Assembly: GCA_905221605.1 (NCBI GenBank) | Contig: CAJNDS010000308.1 | Span: 105,132-169,131 of the forward strand | Length of the DNA stretch: 64,000 bases | Source: Symbiodinium natans | Lineage: Eukaryota; Sar; Dinophyceae; Suessiales; Symbiodiniaceae | Direction of reading: 5' to 3' | Part shown: piece after piece, positions 41,947 to 51,627 of the stretch | How positions within the stretch are numbered: position 1 is the stretch's first letter | Layout: each line of letters opens with the position of its first letter | Translations under genes and position numbers: made by a program | The notes under the pieces: model-generated | Databases searched by the model: none | What the model was told of the DNA's origin: nothing | The model's input: the letters and a program-made list of their open reading frames with translations, nothing else

Positions 41947-44599
41947 ATGCAGAGCGGTCAGCGCAGATGTGCAAGTGAGCTAGGGCCGGGCACATTGTCA
42001 GGGAGGCTTCTACCGAGCTGATTCTAGCACGAACCGCCGCTGGCAGACCGCATCCTTCGACCTGAGGGTACAGAGCACGTGCCCACAGCTGGGCGGCTTG
42101 GGGCAGGAGCAGCAGTGCATGTGCGGCATTACCGCTGGTCGAAAGCAACAACGGGCGTTGTGTGTCCTCATATCGGACTTTTTTGCCCTGGTTGTCCCGG
42201 ACTGTTTCCATTTCTAAGCCAGTGAGTGCATAGGAATTGGCTGTATGAATGATGCTACCCGACACAGTGGAGGGCGTATTCTCGGCCTTCCCATGCATCC
42301 CGCTAATGAAGAGCGACCGACATTCCCCTGAGGGGGTTAGGTGAGGCTTTGGGGGCGGGTACTGGTAGGCAGGAAAGGCAAAGGCTGCCAGGGCTTGTTG
42401 CACACGCATTGCAAGTCCATCATCCCAGTATTGACTGAGGCCCAGCGGCGTGACCTTTATGTCTGCAGCAAAGAGAGGCCACGGCAGATCCACCTGGGCC
42501 AGCCAAGCATGCGCAGCGGCAGCAAGAAGAGCAAGCGGCCCAGTTGGGGTATTGGGTCGACTGCGCCATTTCGGGGTGGCCCTGCAGGAAGATAGGGCAT
42601 CTTTCTTCCAAAACATGAGGACTCCAGGGAAGAGCTGGAGCCGCACTGGTCCACTGCCCTTTTTCCCAACAGAGGCCCACAGAGGGACGGTGTCCCCGTT
42701 GCCCCAGACCGACTCGGGCAGAGTAGGCAGCCGTAACACACTCCCCCACTGCGGCAAGATGTTTTTGCCTTTGGCACCATATCCATGCACAAAAGGAGGG
42801 GGTATAACCTCGGCGTATCGGTTCGCCATGAATAAGTCAGGACCAGGTAGGATTGCCAAACGGGAGTGCAAGCCGCCGTAACCCCTGAGCAAGGGAAGAA
42901 ATCCCTGTTCATACGGGCCTTGTCCCCATGTTTTGACCCCTCTGACCTGCCTGACTGGGGAGGCGCCAAACTGGATGTCTGGCTCTGGCCGGCCAGTATT
43001 AAGGTCGGCCGCTTTCCACGCAACTTCATGTATGTATCTTCCTAAAAGTGCCCACGCAAACACAAAGTCAGAATGCTTGTGAGCAGTGGTTCCGGCAAGA
43101 GGGGTGTTGCGTAGACATTGCCGATAATGGATCTGGTCCAACGGCACCTGCTCATGCATACCAGGCAATGGAGTGGGCACTTCACTGGGCATGATGACTA
43201 GCTGCAGGGCTCGGCTCAACGCAGTACCAATGGAGGTCACCGCACTAGCGACGTTGCTAGGGATGCAAAAGCGAGGGGGCCGGGGAGTTTTGCCGTCCGG
43301 AGCATTCGGGTAGAAGATGACCAATCCCCCATTTGCTTCAAGCTGGTCCTCGGACGCACAAACCATGCCAATTGAGTTTGGCGATCGGGCCCCACACGGT
43401 ATGGACCCGTCCGGCGAGCAACTCCACGGCGAGGCTGGAAGCGAGCCACAGGGCTGTGTCTCGTCCGTCTCGACTTCCATGCTGCCCAGTGACTCCGTCG
43501 AGAGGGTATTGGGCAGTAGATCGAGGACTGCAAACCTTCGCAGCTCTTCTGCTTCCCACCTGGCAGTGAACAAGGTGTCATGGTCAAGCAACATCAAGAC
43601 CACCCCTGGCGCAAGGACTCTGAGGACTGCCAGAATTTCGGGCCCCGCCCACGTAAAGTGCACAGAAGCTAACCCCGCTTCCTTGGTGTTTACCAAGATG
43701 GGAAACCACCTCTCTTTAAACGGGCCTTCCCACTGCATGCGTGCTACCAAATGACGGACAAAGTAGGGGAAATGCGGAATAGACAAGAAGCAGCGACTGT
43801 CCGTGACTAAGAGCAGGACATGGGCTCCTGCGGACTCAGCAGCCCGGAGCTGTGGAAGTAGGCAGCCGAGTAGTGCAGTGTAGTCGATCTCTGGGTGGAG
43901 ACCTTGCGGCTCAGGCGGTTCGCCGGAAATGGCTCCAGAGGCCAGTCTCAATGGCAGGACGCCGCTAGGGGTGGGCTCAGGGAAATTCTGATTACTTTCC
44001 AGTGCCTGCGCGAGATCCTCAGGCTCCGGAGGCCCCGGCGCATGGTCAGCACTGAGAGTGCGAAGCTGGCATATAGCCTGCATTGCGGTCGCCGCAAGGA
44101 CCTGTGGACCTGGGTAGCTAGGGACCTGCCACGGTGGCAGGTCGGCTGCAACTGGCGCGGGAGGTGGCCTCCCATGTGGAAGTCGCGGCTCAATCCTACT
44201 GACCGCACCCACTGGGTATTCGCCAACACGTGGAGGAATCGGCGGTATGGGAGGGCGAGGACTATTGTCCGGCCAGCAGACCCTAGGTGGAGTAGGTGGT
44301 GGAGTTTGCCCGGGCCCGGGAGACAGGGCTGTCTCCCTACCCACTCCTTGTTCGGTGACAACACTCGCCCAAGGGGGAAGGTCTATCGCGTCACCAGGCA
44401 AAGCACTGTGCGTGGACACCGCTCGCCCCATGAGGGCACTGCTATGCGGCATGGTGCCGATGCCTGGCCTCCATGCATGCAGGAGAAAACAGCGAACCGT
44501 GGGTTGCCGGGCGAAGCAGACGGCGTTGCTGTTTCTCAAAAGGCAGAGTGGTCCAGACACAACAAAGGTTGTATTTCCGGCGGAAAGTATCGGCACCAA
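41846..44599 (-). CDS. Long unrecognised ORF upstream of the hydrolase-helicase
   Basis: 917 codons. Residues ~90-190 are Pro-rich and probably disordered. Beyond them the sequence looks folded: HVLLLVTDSRCFLSIPHFPY and VVLMLLDHDTLFTARWEAEE, where DHD could be a metal or nucleotide-sugar binding DxD as in glycosyltransferases, though that is a weak guess. The final ~35 codons are an out-of-frame reading of the next ORF, so the real product probably continues into the GFSAG hydrolase frame. A spliced-leader-like GCCTTGGCTCAAG lies on the minus strand at 45,038-45,050, about 440 bp upstream. Confidence 0.55.
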   Translation of the reverse strand: MVPILSAGNTTFVVSGPLCLLRNSNAVCFARQPTVRCFLLHAWRPGIGTMPHSSALMGRAVSTHSALPGDAIDLPPWASVVTEQGVGRETALSPGPGQTPPPTPPRVCWPDNSPRPPIPPIPPRVGEYPVGAVSRIEPRLPHGRPPPAPVAADLPPWQVPSYPGPQVLAATAMQAICQLRTLSADHAPGPPEPEDLAQALESNQNFPEPTPSGVLPLRLASGAISGEPPEPQGLHPEIDYTALLGCLLPQLRAAESAGAHVLLLVTDSRCFLSIPHFPYFVRHLVARMQWEGPFKERWFPILVNTKEAGLASVHFTWAGPEILAVLRVLAPGVVLMLLDHDTLFTARWEAEELRRFAVLDLLPNTLSTESLGSMEVETDETQPCGSLPASPWSCSPDGSIPCGARSPNSIGMVCASEDQLEANGGLVIFYPNAPDGKTPRPPRFCIPSNVASAVTSIGTALSRALQLVIMPSEVPTPLPGMHEQVPLDQIHYRQCLRNTPLAGTTAHKHSDFVFAWALLGRYIHEVAWKAADLNTGRPEPDIQFGASPVRQVRGVKTWGQGPYEQGFLPLLRGYGGLHSRLAILPGPDLFMANRYAEVIPPPFVHGYGAKGKNILPQWGSVLRLPTLPESVWGNGDTVPLWASVGKKGSGPVRLQLFPGVLMFWKKDALSSCRATPKWRSRPNTPTGPLALLAAAAHAWLAQVDLPWPLFAADIKVTPLGLSQYWDDGLAMRVQQALAAFAFPAYQYPPPKPHLTPSGECRSLFISGMHGKAENTPSTVSGSIIHTANSYALTGLEMETVRDNQGKKVRYEDTQRPLLLSTSGNAAHALLLLPQAAQLWARALYPQVEGCGLPAAVRARISSVEASLTMCPALAHLHICADRSACGPRCGESWRVQTVRYGFLCWVVYGRCCGYRLA

Positions 44600-45304
44600 C
44601 CGGCAACATCGAGTTCGTGAGGCAGGATGACGCCGGCTTGCATCTGCCTGGTCATTGCGACATCACTGGTCCCTAAAGTGGCAAGTGCAGTGAGTTGCCC
44701 TCTCCTGGCAACGTGAACTTGGAGTGCTTGCGCTCCAACCCGGATCACATACGGTTGACAGGCATACGACTCCATGGCATCACTCACCGAACATGGCAGG
44801 CCAAACTCATGTGACTACCACACAGACAGCGGACAACCACGAGGCAACCTTCAGACACCAAGAACCCTGGAAGCCCAAACACCAACAAAGGAGGACTCCA
44901 AGAAGGGGAGGACCAAACCCCAAGCAGGGCACACAGGAGAGAAGAAACAGAGAGGCGAGAAACAAATAAAAACCAGTCAGGAGCGTTACAACCCTCAACA
45001 CAAGGGGCACCTCGTTCAGTCAGCCAGCCACCCTGAGCTTGAGCCAAGGCACATCCAACGCGCAACCTGAAAAGGAATGCAGCGTGTCGTCGCAGGTGGC
45101 TGTTACTTGTGGCTGCAATGTGCTGCATGTACAAAGCAATGACCTGGAGACAATGGCATCCTTTACTTTGTCCGTGCACAGTAGTAGCACCAGAATGCAG
45201 GCATACCTCGGTTGCTGGTCTGTCTGTAGCGACAACACAAGGCCCGGCGCGCATAAATCGATTAAAATGGAAAAAGGGAGGCACTCTCTACCCTGCCCCA
45301 ACGA
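44600..45304. other. Spacer with T-poor tract and spliced-leader-like fragment
   Basis: No convincing ORF. It holds the T-poor tract at 44,850-44,985 and GCCTTGGCTCAAG (minus, 45,038-45,050). It separates the downstream 917-codon ORF from the hydrolase. Confidence 0.5.
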
Positions 45305-46175
45305 CTACTCCGGGAGCTCGATATGGTCCGCCAGCAGCCAATCAGGGTCGCTCAGCAATGCAGGCCACACCACATGCTCCGGGTCCTTGCCGATAACCAC
45401 CTGACGGATTGTGAGGCCGGGGGCCCAGGGGTACTGCGTGCGCCCGTAGCCCTTGAAGGCAGTAAAGTGCGAGTCTTCGGTAAGGGCTTCTGTGACAGGA
45501 GGCACGCGATGATTGCCCCGTACCGAGTAGCACATCCGAAGGTGATGCTGAAAGGTCTCTACGTCCTTTCGTCCGCCATAGACTAAAATTCGTGTCTCCT
45601 CGCTCGTGGGGGCTGGCAGCAAAGAAGGCAGCCTAATGGGGCCCATGCAAACACAAGCCCGGAAGGTCGCATGGGCCTCGGAAATTGCAATCTGGTAGGT
45701 GATGGTTCCTCCAGAACCGAGGCCCATGAGATATGTGGGCAAGGAGATGCGAGGGCTCGCATCACGTTGGACGGCCAACAGGAGCGGTAGAACTTCCATT
45801 GTATACACTGCCTTGGTCCAGGCAGCACCGTCAGGCAACATCCAGGCAGGCGGTGAGCCTGCTTGTCCCGCCACAGGCCATGCGCAGGCAATGACGGCCT
45901 TTTTTGAAGGCCAGGTTGCTCCACAGGTACTCTATGGCCCCTTGCCAAGGCAGTGGGTGCATATTCTCCACATAGAAGTGTCCACAACCAGGGAGGAGAA
46001 GCACTATCGAGTTGGCTTCCCCTGCATCCGCACTCGGCCGGGATACAACAAAGGGGAGGGTTGAACTGCCATGGCTCGCCGTGATCCAGGTGTTTTCACG
46101 CCCAGCTACGAGCGGAGGGGCGACCAATGGAGGAGGCTGCAGGTTCTCCAGGCCAAGGGGCTCTTGCAATGCCAT
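45305..46175 (-). pseudogene. Alpha/beta-hydrolase-like gene with an A6 frameshift
   Basis: The upstream frame (from ATG 46,175) encodes SIVLLLPGCGHFYVENMHPL...LWSNLAFKK. At the A6 run 45,900-45,905 the better continuation moves to the other frame (AVIACAWPVAGQAG), which ends at 45,305. The nucleophile elbow reads YLMGLGSGG, so the usual Ser of GxSxG is Gly, unlike the GFSAG of the 39,412-41,946 protein. Dropping a single A would join the frames, so this is a homopolymer slip, a sequencing error or slippage recoding. It is likely an inactive relative of the downstream hydrolase domain. Confidence 0.5.
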
Positions 46176-46473
46176 GGCGAAGAAGGGGCAGCCTACCCAA
46201 TTGATGGGGCAAGGTAGAGGAAGACTGGGCAGTCTTGCCTGAGAGCCGTGCCGTCCAGCGCAAAGAATGTCACACAACAACAAGCTTGCTCCCAACTTCC
46301 CCTGACTCAGCTCCCTTCAGTTGGAGACTACATCAGCAGTATAACATGATCAATGGTTACAACTTTCCAAATCGGTCAAGACAACAGCATGACATTACAG
46401 GAATGCCGCATGACCATGGATAACGACCGATGTACTAGGCCGCCGTTTGTTCCGTATTCGCACAAGGTCAGCG

Positions 46474-47166
46474 TTAGATGTCGCTATCCGAATGCCGATT
46501 GTCCTCAAGCAGATGCATGGTCTCGTCATCTAAATGCTCGAGAATGTCGGTAGCAATACGTTCATCGAGGAAGCACGCTACCCACTCCAGAATGACGGCA
46601 TTATCATTGGGGACAGCATCGGACATCGCTTGCAAAAGCAAATTGACTTTATCGGCAGTGAAACGCCATGCAAGGAAAAGATGCTGCTCCAAATGTGCTT
46701 TTATGAGGTAAATTGGAAAATCTTCCTGGCTATGCACAATGATTGGCCTGGCCCAGGCTAAAAGGGCATTCTGCTGTGGTCCAGGCGGACGTCTGAACAT
46801 AGCCAGTAACGCCCCGTACTCCTGGGCAAGCTCGTTCCTCAAATCCTGCGAAAGATCTCGAAGGTGGTGTGCAAGCCAGGCACGATGACCTCCAACAGAG
46901 TGCGCGAGTTCGGCCGCAGCAACCATGGCGAGGGTCCGTTGATTAGGACGTCCTTGGGCTGCCGAGGCATCGCGGATTCCTTGCAGTACGAGGAGCTTGG
47001 TGAGCGATATCCAGCCAGCACTACAAGTGTGGCCGTGGCCTTCGAGGATGGGCTCGCTGGAAAAGATCTCCGGGTGTTCGTAAGGGTAGCATCTTTCCCA
47101 GTCACTGTCGCCATCTCCATTGACAGCAGTGTAAAGGCTGCCACCGATGACCAACGAAGCAGCCAT
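46474..47166 (-). CDS. Unrecognised helical ORF
   Basis: 230 codons. After a loose N-terminus the sequence is well-formed helix (TLAMVAAAELAHSVGGHRAW, LRDLSQDLRNELAQEYGALL, HLFLAWRFTADKVNLLLQAM) with an acidic end (DDETMHLLEDNRHSDSDI). No domain identified. It resembles in style the 51,628-52,287 ORF (single compact helical protein, acidic segments), but I could not align them with confidence. Confidence 0.5.
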   Translation of the reverse strand: MAASLVIGGSLYTAVNGDGDSDWERCYPYEHPEIFSSEPILEGHGHTCSAGWISLTKLLVLQGIRDASAAQGRPNQRTLAMVAAAELAHSVGGHRAWLAHHLRDLSQDLRNELAQEYGALLAMFRRPPGPQQNALLAWARPIIVHSQEDFPIYLIKAHLEQHLFLAWRFTADKVNLLLQAMSDAVPNDNAVILEWVACFLDERIATDILEHLDDETMHLLEDNRHSDSDI

Positions 47167-47336
47167 GCCGGGCAGTTAGTTCGGGGAGGGCAAGCGGGCG
47201 CCTGCTCCTGTGAGCCCTGGCGGCACAGAAAAAGGGGGCAAGTTAGCGGGTAATACCCTCACTCCTTTATGTTCGCGGCTAAGAGGGCTAGGAGCCACAG
47301 GAACAAACTGTCAATCCATGCGGGGGACCAGGGCGT

Positions 47337-47356
47337 GTGAGTGCGGGCGCACTCAC
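47337..47356. repeat. Perfect hairpin GTGAGTGCG-GG-CGCACTCAC, copy 1
   Basis: Nine-base stems with a two-base loop. The same hairpin inside an identical 25-base context recurs at 47,568-47,587. Confidence 0.85.
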
Positions 47357-47601
47357 GTACCCAACATCAAATCACTCCCGCACCCTCACAAAATTCTCCT
47401 CAGGTAATACTCGGGAGCAAGGGAGCAACCCGAACGGGAGCTCCTAAGCCGCTTCACCGAGCCCCTGCTCGGAAGTTGCGGTGAGGGGTCACTGCTCGTC
47501 AACCTTGTACAGAGAACGTAAATGGATATACTGCCTTGAGAAGAGATGCAGGTTCCTACACCGCCGTGTGAGTGCGGGCGCACTCACGTGGCATGAGCAA
47601 C
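47357..47601. other. Spacer between hairpins
   Basis: About 210 bp between the two hairpins, with no ORF of note. It ends just before the stop of the 206-codon ORF. Confidence 0.4.
47568..47587. repeat. Perfect hairpin, copy 2
   Basis: Direct repeat of the hairpin at 47,337-47,356, 231 bp apart. Confidence 0.85.
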
Positions 47602-48222
47602 TCAACTGTCCTCCTCCACTTGCCTAGTGACTGGGGTCCTAGCCTGGCTAGAGGAGGATGAGAGTATAGCATTGTTTCGCATTCGCGCGACACCCAAGTC
47701 CATCAATTCCGTAACATGAAGCTGCAATTTGAGATGGGTGCAGTTTACACGCACGACGGGCACAACGCGCTGTGTACTGGCGAAGGTTGACGTAGATGTC
47801 ACAAAGCGCCTGCGCGATGCCCAAGCCCCGATGATACCTCCCCAGCGCCGACAAACAGCAGCCACTCTCGCGGTTTCCCTCAGGGATGGGAGGGCAACCC
47901 TATAATTCTCGACTCCAGGAGCGACGTGAGGGAGGCGAGTATAACAACAGCCCCAATTCGACTGGTGTTGCCGCCAGAGGTACACTTGTGGAGGCTCTGA
48001 GAGGCCTTCGCGCGGCTCAATAATTAACCACAGGCTCAAGCACACAGTGCACGCCTCAAAGAGGATACAACGCAATGCATCCAATGGGCAGTCGTGAAGG
48101 TGTCTATCGCTGTGCCTGGAGGCGGGCCTACAGTAGGCCGACGTAAGGCTCAACTGCGAGACAATCACAAGCAGCGGAGCAAGACGTTCCATATGGCTTT
48201 GAGGGCTGGATGCCTCAACCAT
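47602..48222 (-). CDS. Unrecognised ORF, C-terminal part protein-like
   Basis: 206 codons. The N-terminal half is Cys/His/Arg-rich and may be non-coding. The C-terminal part (VPVVRVNCTHLKLQLHVTEL, MDLGVARMRNNAIL, polar tail TRQVEEDS) is more protein-like. No known domain. Confidence 0.35.
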   Translation of the reverse strand: MVEASSPQSHMERLAPLLVIVSQLSLTSAYCRPASRHSDRHLHDCPLDALRCILFEACTVCLSLWLIIEPREGLSEPPQVYLWRQHQSNWGCCYTRLPHVAPGVENYRVALPSLRETARVAAVCRRWGGIIGAWASRRRFVTSTSTFASTQRVVPVVRVNCTHLKLQLHVTELMDLGVARMRNNAILSSSSSQARTPVTRQVEEDS

Positions 48223-48419
48223 GTCAGTGCTGTGTTCCTGAGGGGAAGGCGGTGGACTACCTCGGATCTACAGAGTTGACCTGAGCCAGCACTGCACAGC
48301 ACCCATGAAAAAGTCCCGCCAACACATTCCCTAGAATGCAAAACCGCGAAAGCAGTGTGAAACTGGAGAACGAGACCCTCATGCTTCCAAGGCCAAGCAT
48401 TAGTGAAGGGGCGGGGTCC

Positions 48420-49838
48420 CTACTGCATTTTCAGAAGTATGTTTGCATTCGGAGCAAAAGCTCGGCGTACTGCCGACGTAGGACTCGCAACTGCCCCTTG
48501 TGAGTCGGCCAGGACAAAAGATCGACACTCGAGGTGCCCACTGCGTTCTCTCATCGCTTGCACGCATTTGACCATCAATAGGGACACAGGCCAGCTACCG
48601 GAAGCCAAAACAGGGCAAGGTAGGTCATTCCAATCGCTTGGGTTGAGGAGCTGCAGGTGCCAGGACGGCCAGCCAACAGTGACGGGTGGATGCGCAGCTC
48701 TTACAGCCAGGAGATCATTGTAGGCATATACAGTGAACGGTGTGCCCACCGGCCAATCTACCAGGGCACAGCACGGAGGGACAGGTAGGTGGCTTAGCTG
48801 CGAGACAGCGAAGACCCCAAGGAGATCTGGCTGCAGGCGGTTCGGGCACAAAGCACATAAGGCAGGGAAAAGTTGAGTGGTAAGTTGGAGAGTATCCCCT
48901 TCAAGAGCTTCTTGTCGAAAGGGAGCAACACACCAAACGATTTGAATCATACAACCTCGATGTTGAGTAACACGGACAAGGGTGAGATTGGCAACAAGAC
49001 CAGCGTACCTTACCCTACAACGAGAAGCTGCTTCACGGACTGACCAAGGGGCAGGCACGTGACGCTGCAAGGTGGACTGTGTGCGAGGCCATAGACTGCC
49101 ACAGTGGCCCTCTGCCTGCGGGTGAGGAGAGTCCATTTGGGCAGGCCAATGATGCTCATGAGCAAGTCGCCCGCCCAGAAGCTGTCTTGCAGGAGTTTGA
49201 TTGGCAAAGTCAGCTGTAAACGGTGAACGCAGTCGGAGGAGGCGGAGGCTCGCGAGTGGGAAGTCTCCAACTGCATGGACGTCGTAAGTGCATTCGTCAA
49301 GAGGCGTGACTCCAAAGAACGCTCCGGCGTGTTCCCCCGTGGGAATCGCAAAGAAGGGCATTCCCCTCAGACCTTCAGAGAGAAGACGGAACCAATGCGA
49401 ATTAACTGATGCAAGACAGGCCACAGACTGGATAGCCAATTGGCGCCAATGAAGCATGTGCCAATGAAAGTCTAGGCCGCCCGAGACCTGGCCAATCTTT
49501 ATTTCTTGGCTTATGCTCCATCCCAGCCAAGCCTGGAAGGCATCAGCGGCATTTTCAGTGCCATGAACACTCTGCAATGGCAGGGCAAGAACAACTTTGA
49601 TGTTGCAGAGATCCACAAGAAGGCGTTGCGCGACTGACGATGTCAGTCGTTGCACAGGGTCCTCTCCACCTCCGCAAAGAGGAATTAGAGGATCATTGCC
49701 TAGGACCAGCATCAAGGCCACGGGGGACAGATCCAAAGACAGAGCTTGCGGCAGAGCAAGAGTACGGGCGTACTCAAGCTGCCTTGGGTCGCTGTCAAGG
49801 CAATCTTCCTCTGTTGACATGCTCAAACTTAGCCGCAA
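48420..49838 (-). CDS. Unrecognised protein, paralogue of the 49,982-51,334 ORF
   Basis: 472 codons, no known domain. The C-terminal ~115 residues align with the neighbouring upstream ORF: LVDWPVGTPFTVYAYNDL against LVDWPVGTVFIAVAFPSF, MRERSGHLECRSFVLADSQG against MRQRSGYLESRAFVLCDEQG, and ending NANILLKMQ against DARVLLKYK. Upstream the two share length and layout. Two spliced-leader-like pieces sit in front on the minus strand: GCCTTTTGGCTCA at 49,927-49,939 and CTTTGGCTCA at 49,901-49,910. Confidence 0.6.
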   Translation of the reverse strand: MRLSLSMSTEEDCLDSDPRQLEYARTLALPQALSLDLSPVALMLVLGNDPLIPLCGGGEDPVQRLTSSVAQRLLVDLCNIKVVLALPLQSVHGTENAADAFQAWLGWSISQEIKIGQVSGGLDFHWHMLHWRQLAIQSVACLASVNSHWFRLLSEGLRGMPFFAIPTGEHAGAFFGVTPLDECTYDVHAVGDFPLASLRLLRLRSPFTADFANQTPARQLLGGRLAHEHHWPAQMDSPHPQAEGHCGSLWPRTQSTLQRHVPAPWSVREAASRCRVRYAGLVANLTLVRVTQHRGCMIQIVWCVAPFRQEALEGDTLQLTTQLFPALCALCPNRLQPDLLGVFAVSQLSHLPVPPCCALVDWPVGTPFTVYAYNDLLAVRAAHPPVTVGWPSWHLQLLNPSDWNDLPCPVLASGSWPVSLLMVKCVQAMRERSGHLECRSFVLADSQGAVASPTSAVRRAFAPNANILLKMQ

Positions 49839-49981
49839 GGCAACGAGTCGTATAGTGTGGCGGCAGGAAAGTGACGTTGCGGAGCAACCTCAGACCCCCA
49901 TGAGCCAAAGCACTACTACGCTAGTGTGAGCCAAAAGGCGGCAAGGAGACGTTGCCAACAGCAAAGCCAGCCGTCCTAGCA

Positions 49982-51334
49982 TCAAAGTAGGCTGTGGGAG
50001 GCGGAGACCAATCTAAACAGGTGACCTTCGAAGGTGAGGCACTTGTACTTAAGAAGTACCCTCGCATCCTCATGGAACGCTGTTTGGATTTTGGTACACG
50101 TGTCCGCAACAAAGCCCTGCTCATCGCAAAGCACGAAAGCCCGACTTTCAAGGTAACCACTCCGTTGCCGCATGTGTTGCACAATTAGTATTTGCAGCAT
50201 TAGCACCGGCAGCATTGGATCAATTGTGAGATTGAGAGGGAGCATCCCATCAGGCGGATTGACAATACAGAGGCGCCTACTAAAGTAAGATCCTACCAGG
50301 ACCGGATGCGCCTCTACCATGTGCTCAAAGGAGGGGAAGGCAACAGCAATAAAGACCGTGCCAACAGGCCAATCAACAAGAAAGCTGACTAAAGGGACAG
50401 CAAAGGTCAGTCCCTGGACAACTACTTGGATTTGCACCAGATTGAGATCAAGTCGGAAGGCCATGTTTTCCAGGAGGAGCGGAAGAAGTTCAGCGCCTAG
50501 TTGGGTAGATTCGAGGAGGTACCACTCTCCGTGCGTGTAGGGTGAGCAACACATGGTGTACTTGAGCATACATCCAAACTCGAGTCCAACTTCAACGAGG
50601 ACGAAGGTGGCGATTTGGCCAACGAAAGCACAGGTCGCACCAAGACCCTGTTCGTGAAAGGCGCAGGCCGTTTGGGTGGTGAACTGGTACTCTTGCACTC
50701 GTGGCGCACCGGTGCCATTCTCAGCTGGGAGGGGCCCAAAGGGGCGTTTAAGAACGCCAGGCCAAAAACCATGATGGGTGGCACGAGCAAGCAGGGTGGG
50801 AGGTGACCTTTGGTATGCGAGAAGAGGTGCATGAAGACGGAAGACAGGCAGACAGGGCAGCGAGCTCAACCGAAGAAAGAACACCTCGTAGCTGCCCAGG
50901 GTGGTAGTGGCAATTCTGCAAGATGCATGCAATGTTACCGGGAGCGCAATTATATACGCCTGCCCGATGTGGCCAGCAAGTACATTATGCCACGCCACAC
51001 TCACCGAACCCATAGCGCGCAGAGTTTGCAACCCCCATTGCTGCCACTCAAGGCATCCGCATCCATCTATCTCCCTTAACTGGAGGGCAAGTCCCTTGGA
51101 CCAACAGCGGTGGATAAGCTGGAGAGCAGCCCCAACCAATTCGGAGGACTTTACATCGGCATCCAAGTGTGCACGAATGGAGACCGTGCCAGCCAGCTGC
51201 ATAATGCAAAAGGCGATACTGGTCTCCAAGATGCAGAATTTGTTGTCATACGAGAAGAGGCAGGGCGAAGTGTGGATGGAAGAGCCAAGAATCTTCCTAA
51301 GATGATCCGGCGCCAAATCCAGACAGAAGGCCAT
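49982..51334 (-). CDS. Unrecognised protein, tandem paralogue of the 48,420-49,838 ORF
   Basis: 450 codons; ends KYKCLTFEGHLFRLV plus a short tail. It shares the C-terminal LVDWPVGT...MRQRSG...SRAFVL module with the next ORF. It is hydrophobic throughout but has no clean signal peptide or membrane array. GTTATTTTGCTCAAG on the minus strand at 51,371-51,385, just upstream, differs from the spliced-leader 3' end only by a missing G within its last twelve bases. It probably arose with its neighbour by tandem duplication or repeated retroposition. Confidence 0.6.
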   Translation of the reverse strand: MAFCLDLAPDHLRKILGSSIHTSPCLFSYDNKFCILETSIAFCIMQLAGTVSIRAHLDADVKSSELVGAALQLIHRCWSKGLALQLREIDGCGCLEWQQWGLQTLRAMGSVSVAWHNVLAGHIGQAYIIALPVTLHASCRIATTTLGSYEVFFLRLSSLPCLPVFRLHAPLLAYQRSPPTLLARATHHGFWPGVLKRPFGPLPAENGTGAPRVQEYQFTTQTACAFHEQGLGATCAFVGQIATFVLVEVGLEFGCMLKYTMCCSPYTHGEWYLLESTQLGAELLPLLLENMAFRLDLNLVQIQVVVQGLTFAVPLVSFLVDWPVGTVFIAVAFPSFEHMVEAHPVLVGSYFSRRLCIVNPPDGMLPLNLTIDPMLPVLMLQILIVQHMRQRSGYLESRAFVLCDEQGFVADTCTKIQTAFHEDARVLLKYKCLTFEGHLFRLVSASHSLL

Positions 51335-51627
51335 TGCGCGGGTTAAGGGTCAGTGCTCCCATAACGAGCGCTTGAGCAAAATAACTGCCATGCATGTGTT
51401 AACTATATTCGGATGGGGAGGGGTAGGTGATCACAATGTTAGCAGTGATCCACCAACGAAGCAATTAACAGAGGAGCACGTAAAGGTACAAGTACCATAA
51501 GCGGCAATAAAGCCCACCGAGCACAAAGTACAAGGGGCAACCACACCCTCACTCAGTGGACACATTGGCACATAGCTCCACTGTCTGCGAACAGATGGCC
51601 AAAGTGAGGTGGGTCCAGCCAGGGGCA

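Noticed and set aside
44600-45284. Frames antisense and sense in the 44.6-45.3 kb spacer
   Set aside because: No motif, low-complexity T-poor sequence, and conflicting frames on both strands.
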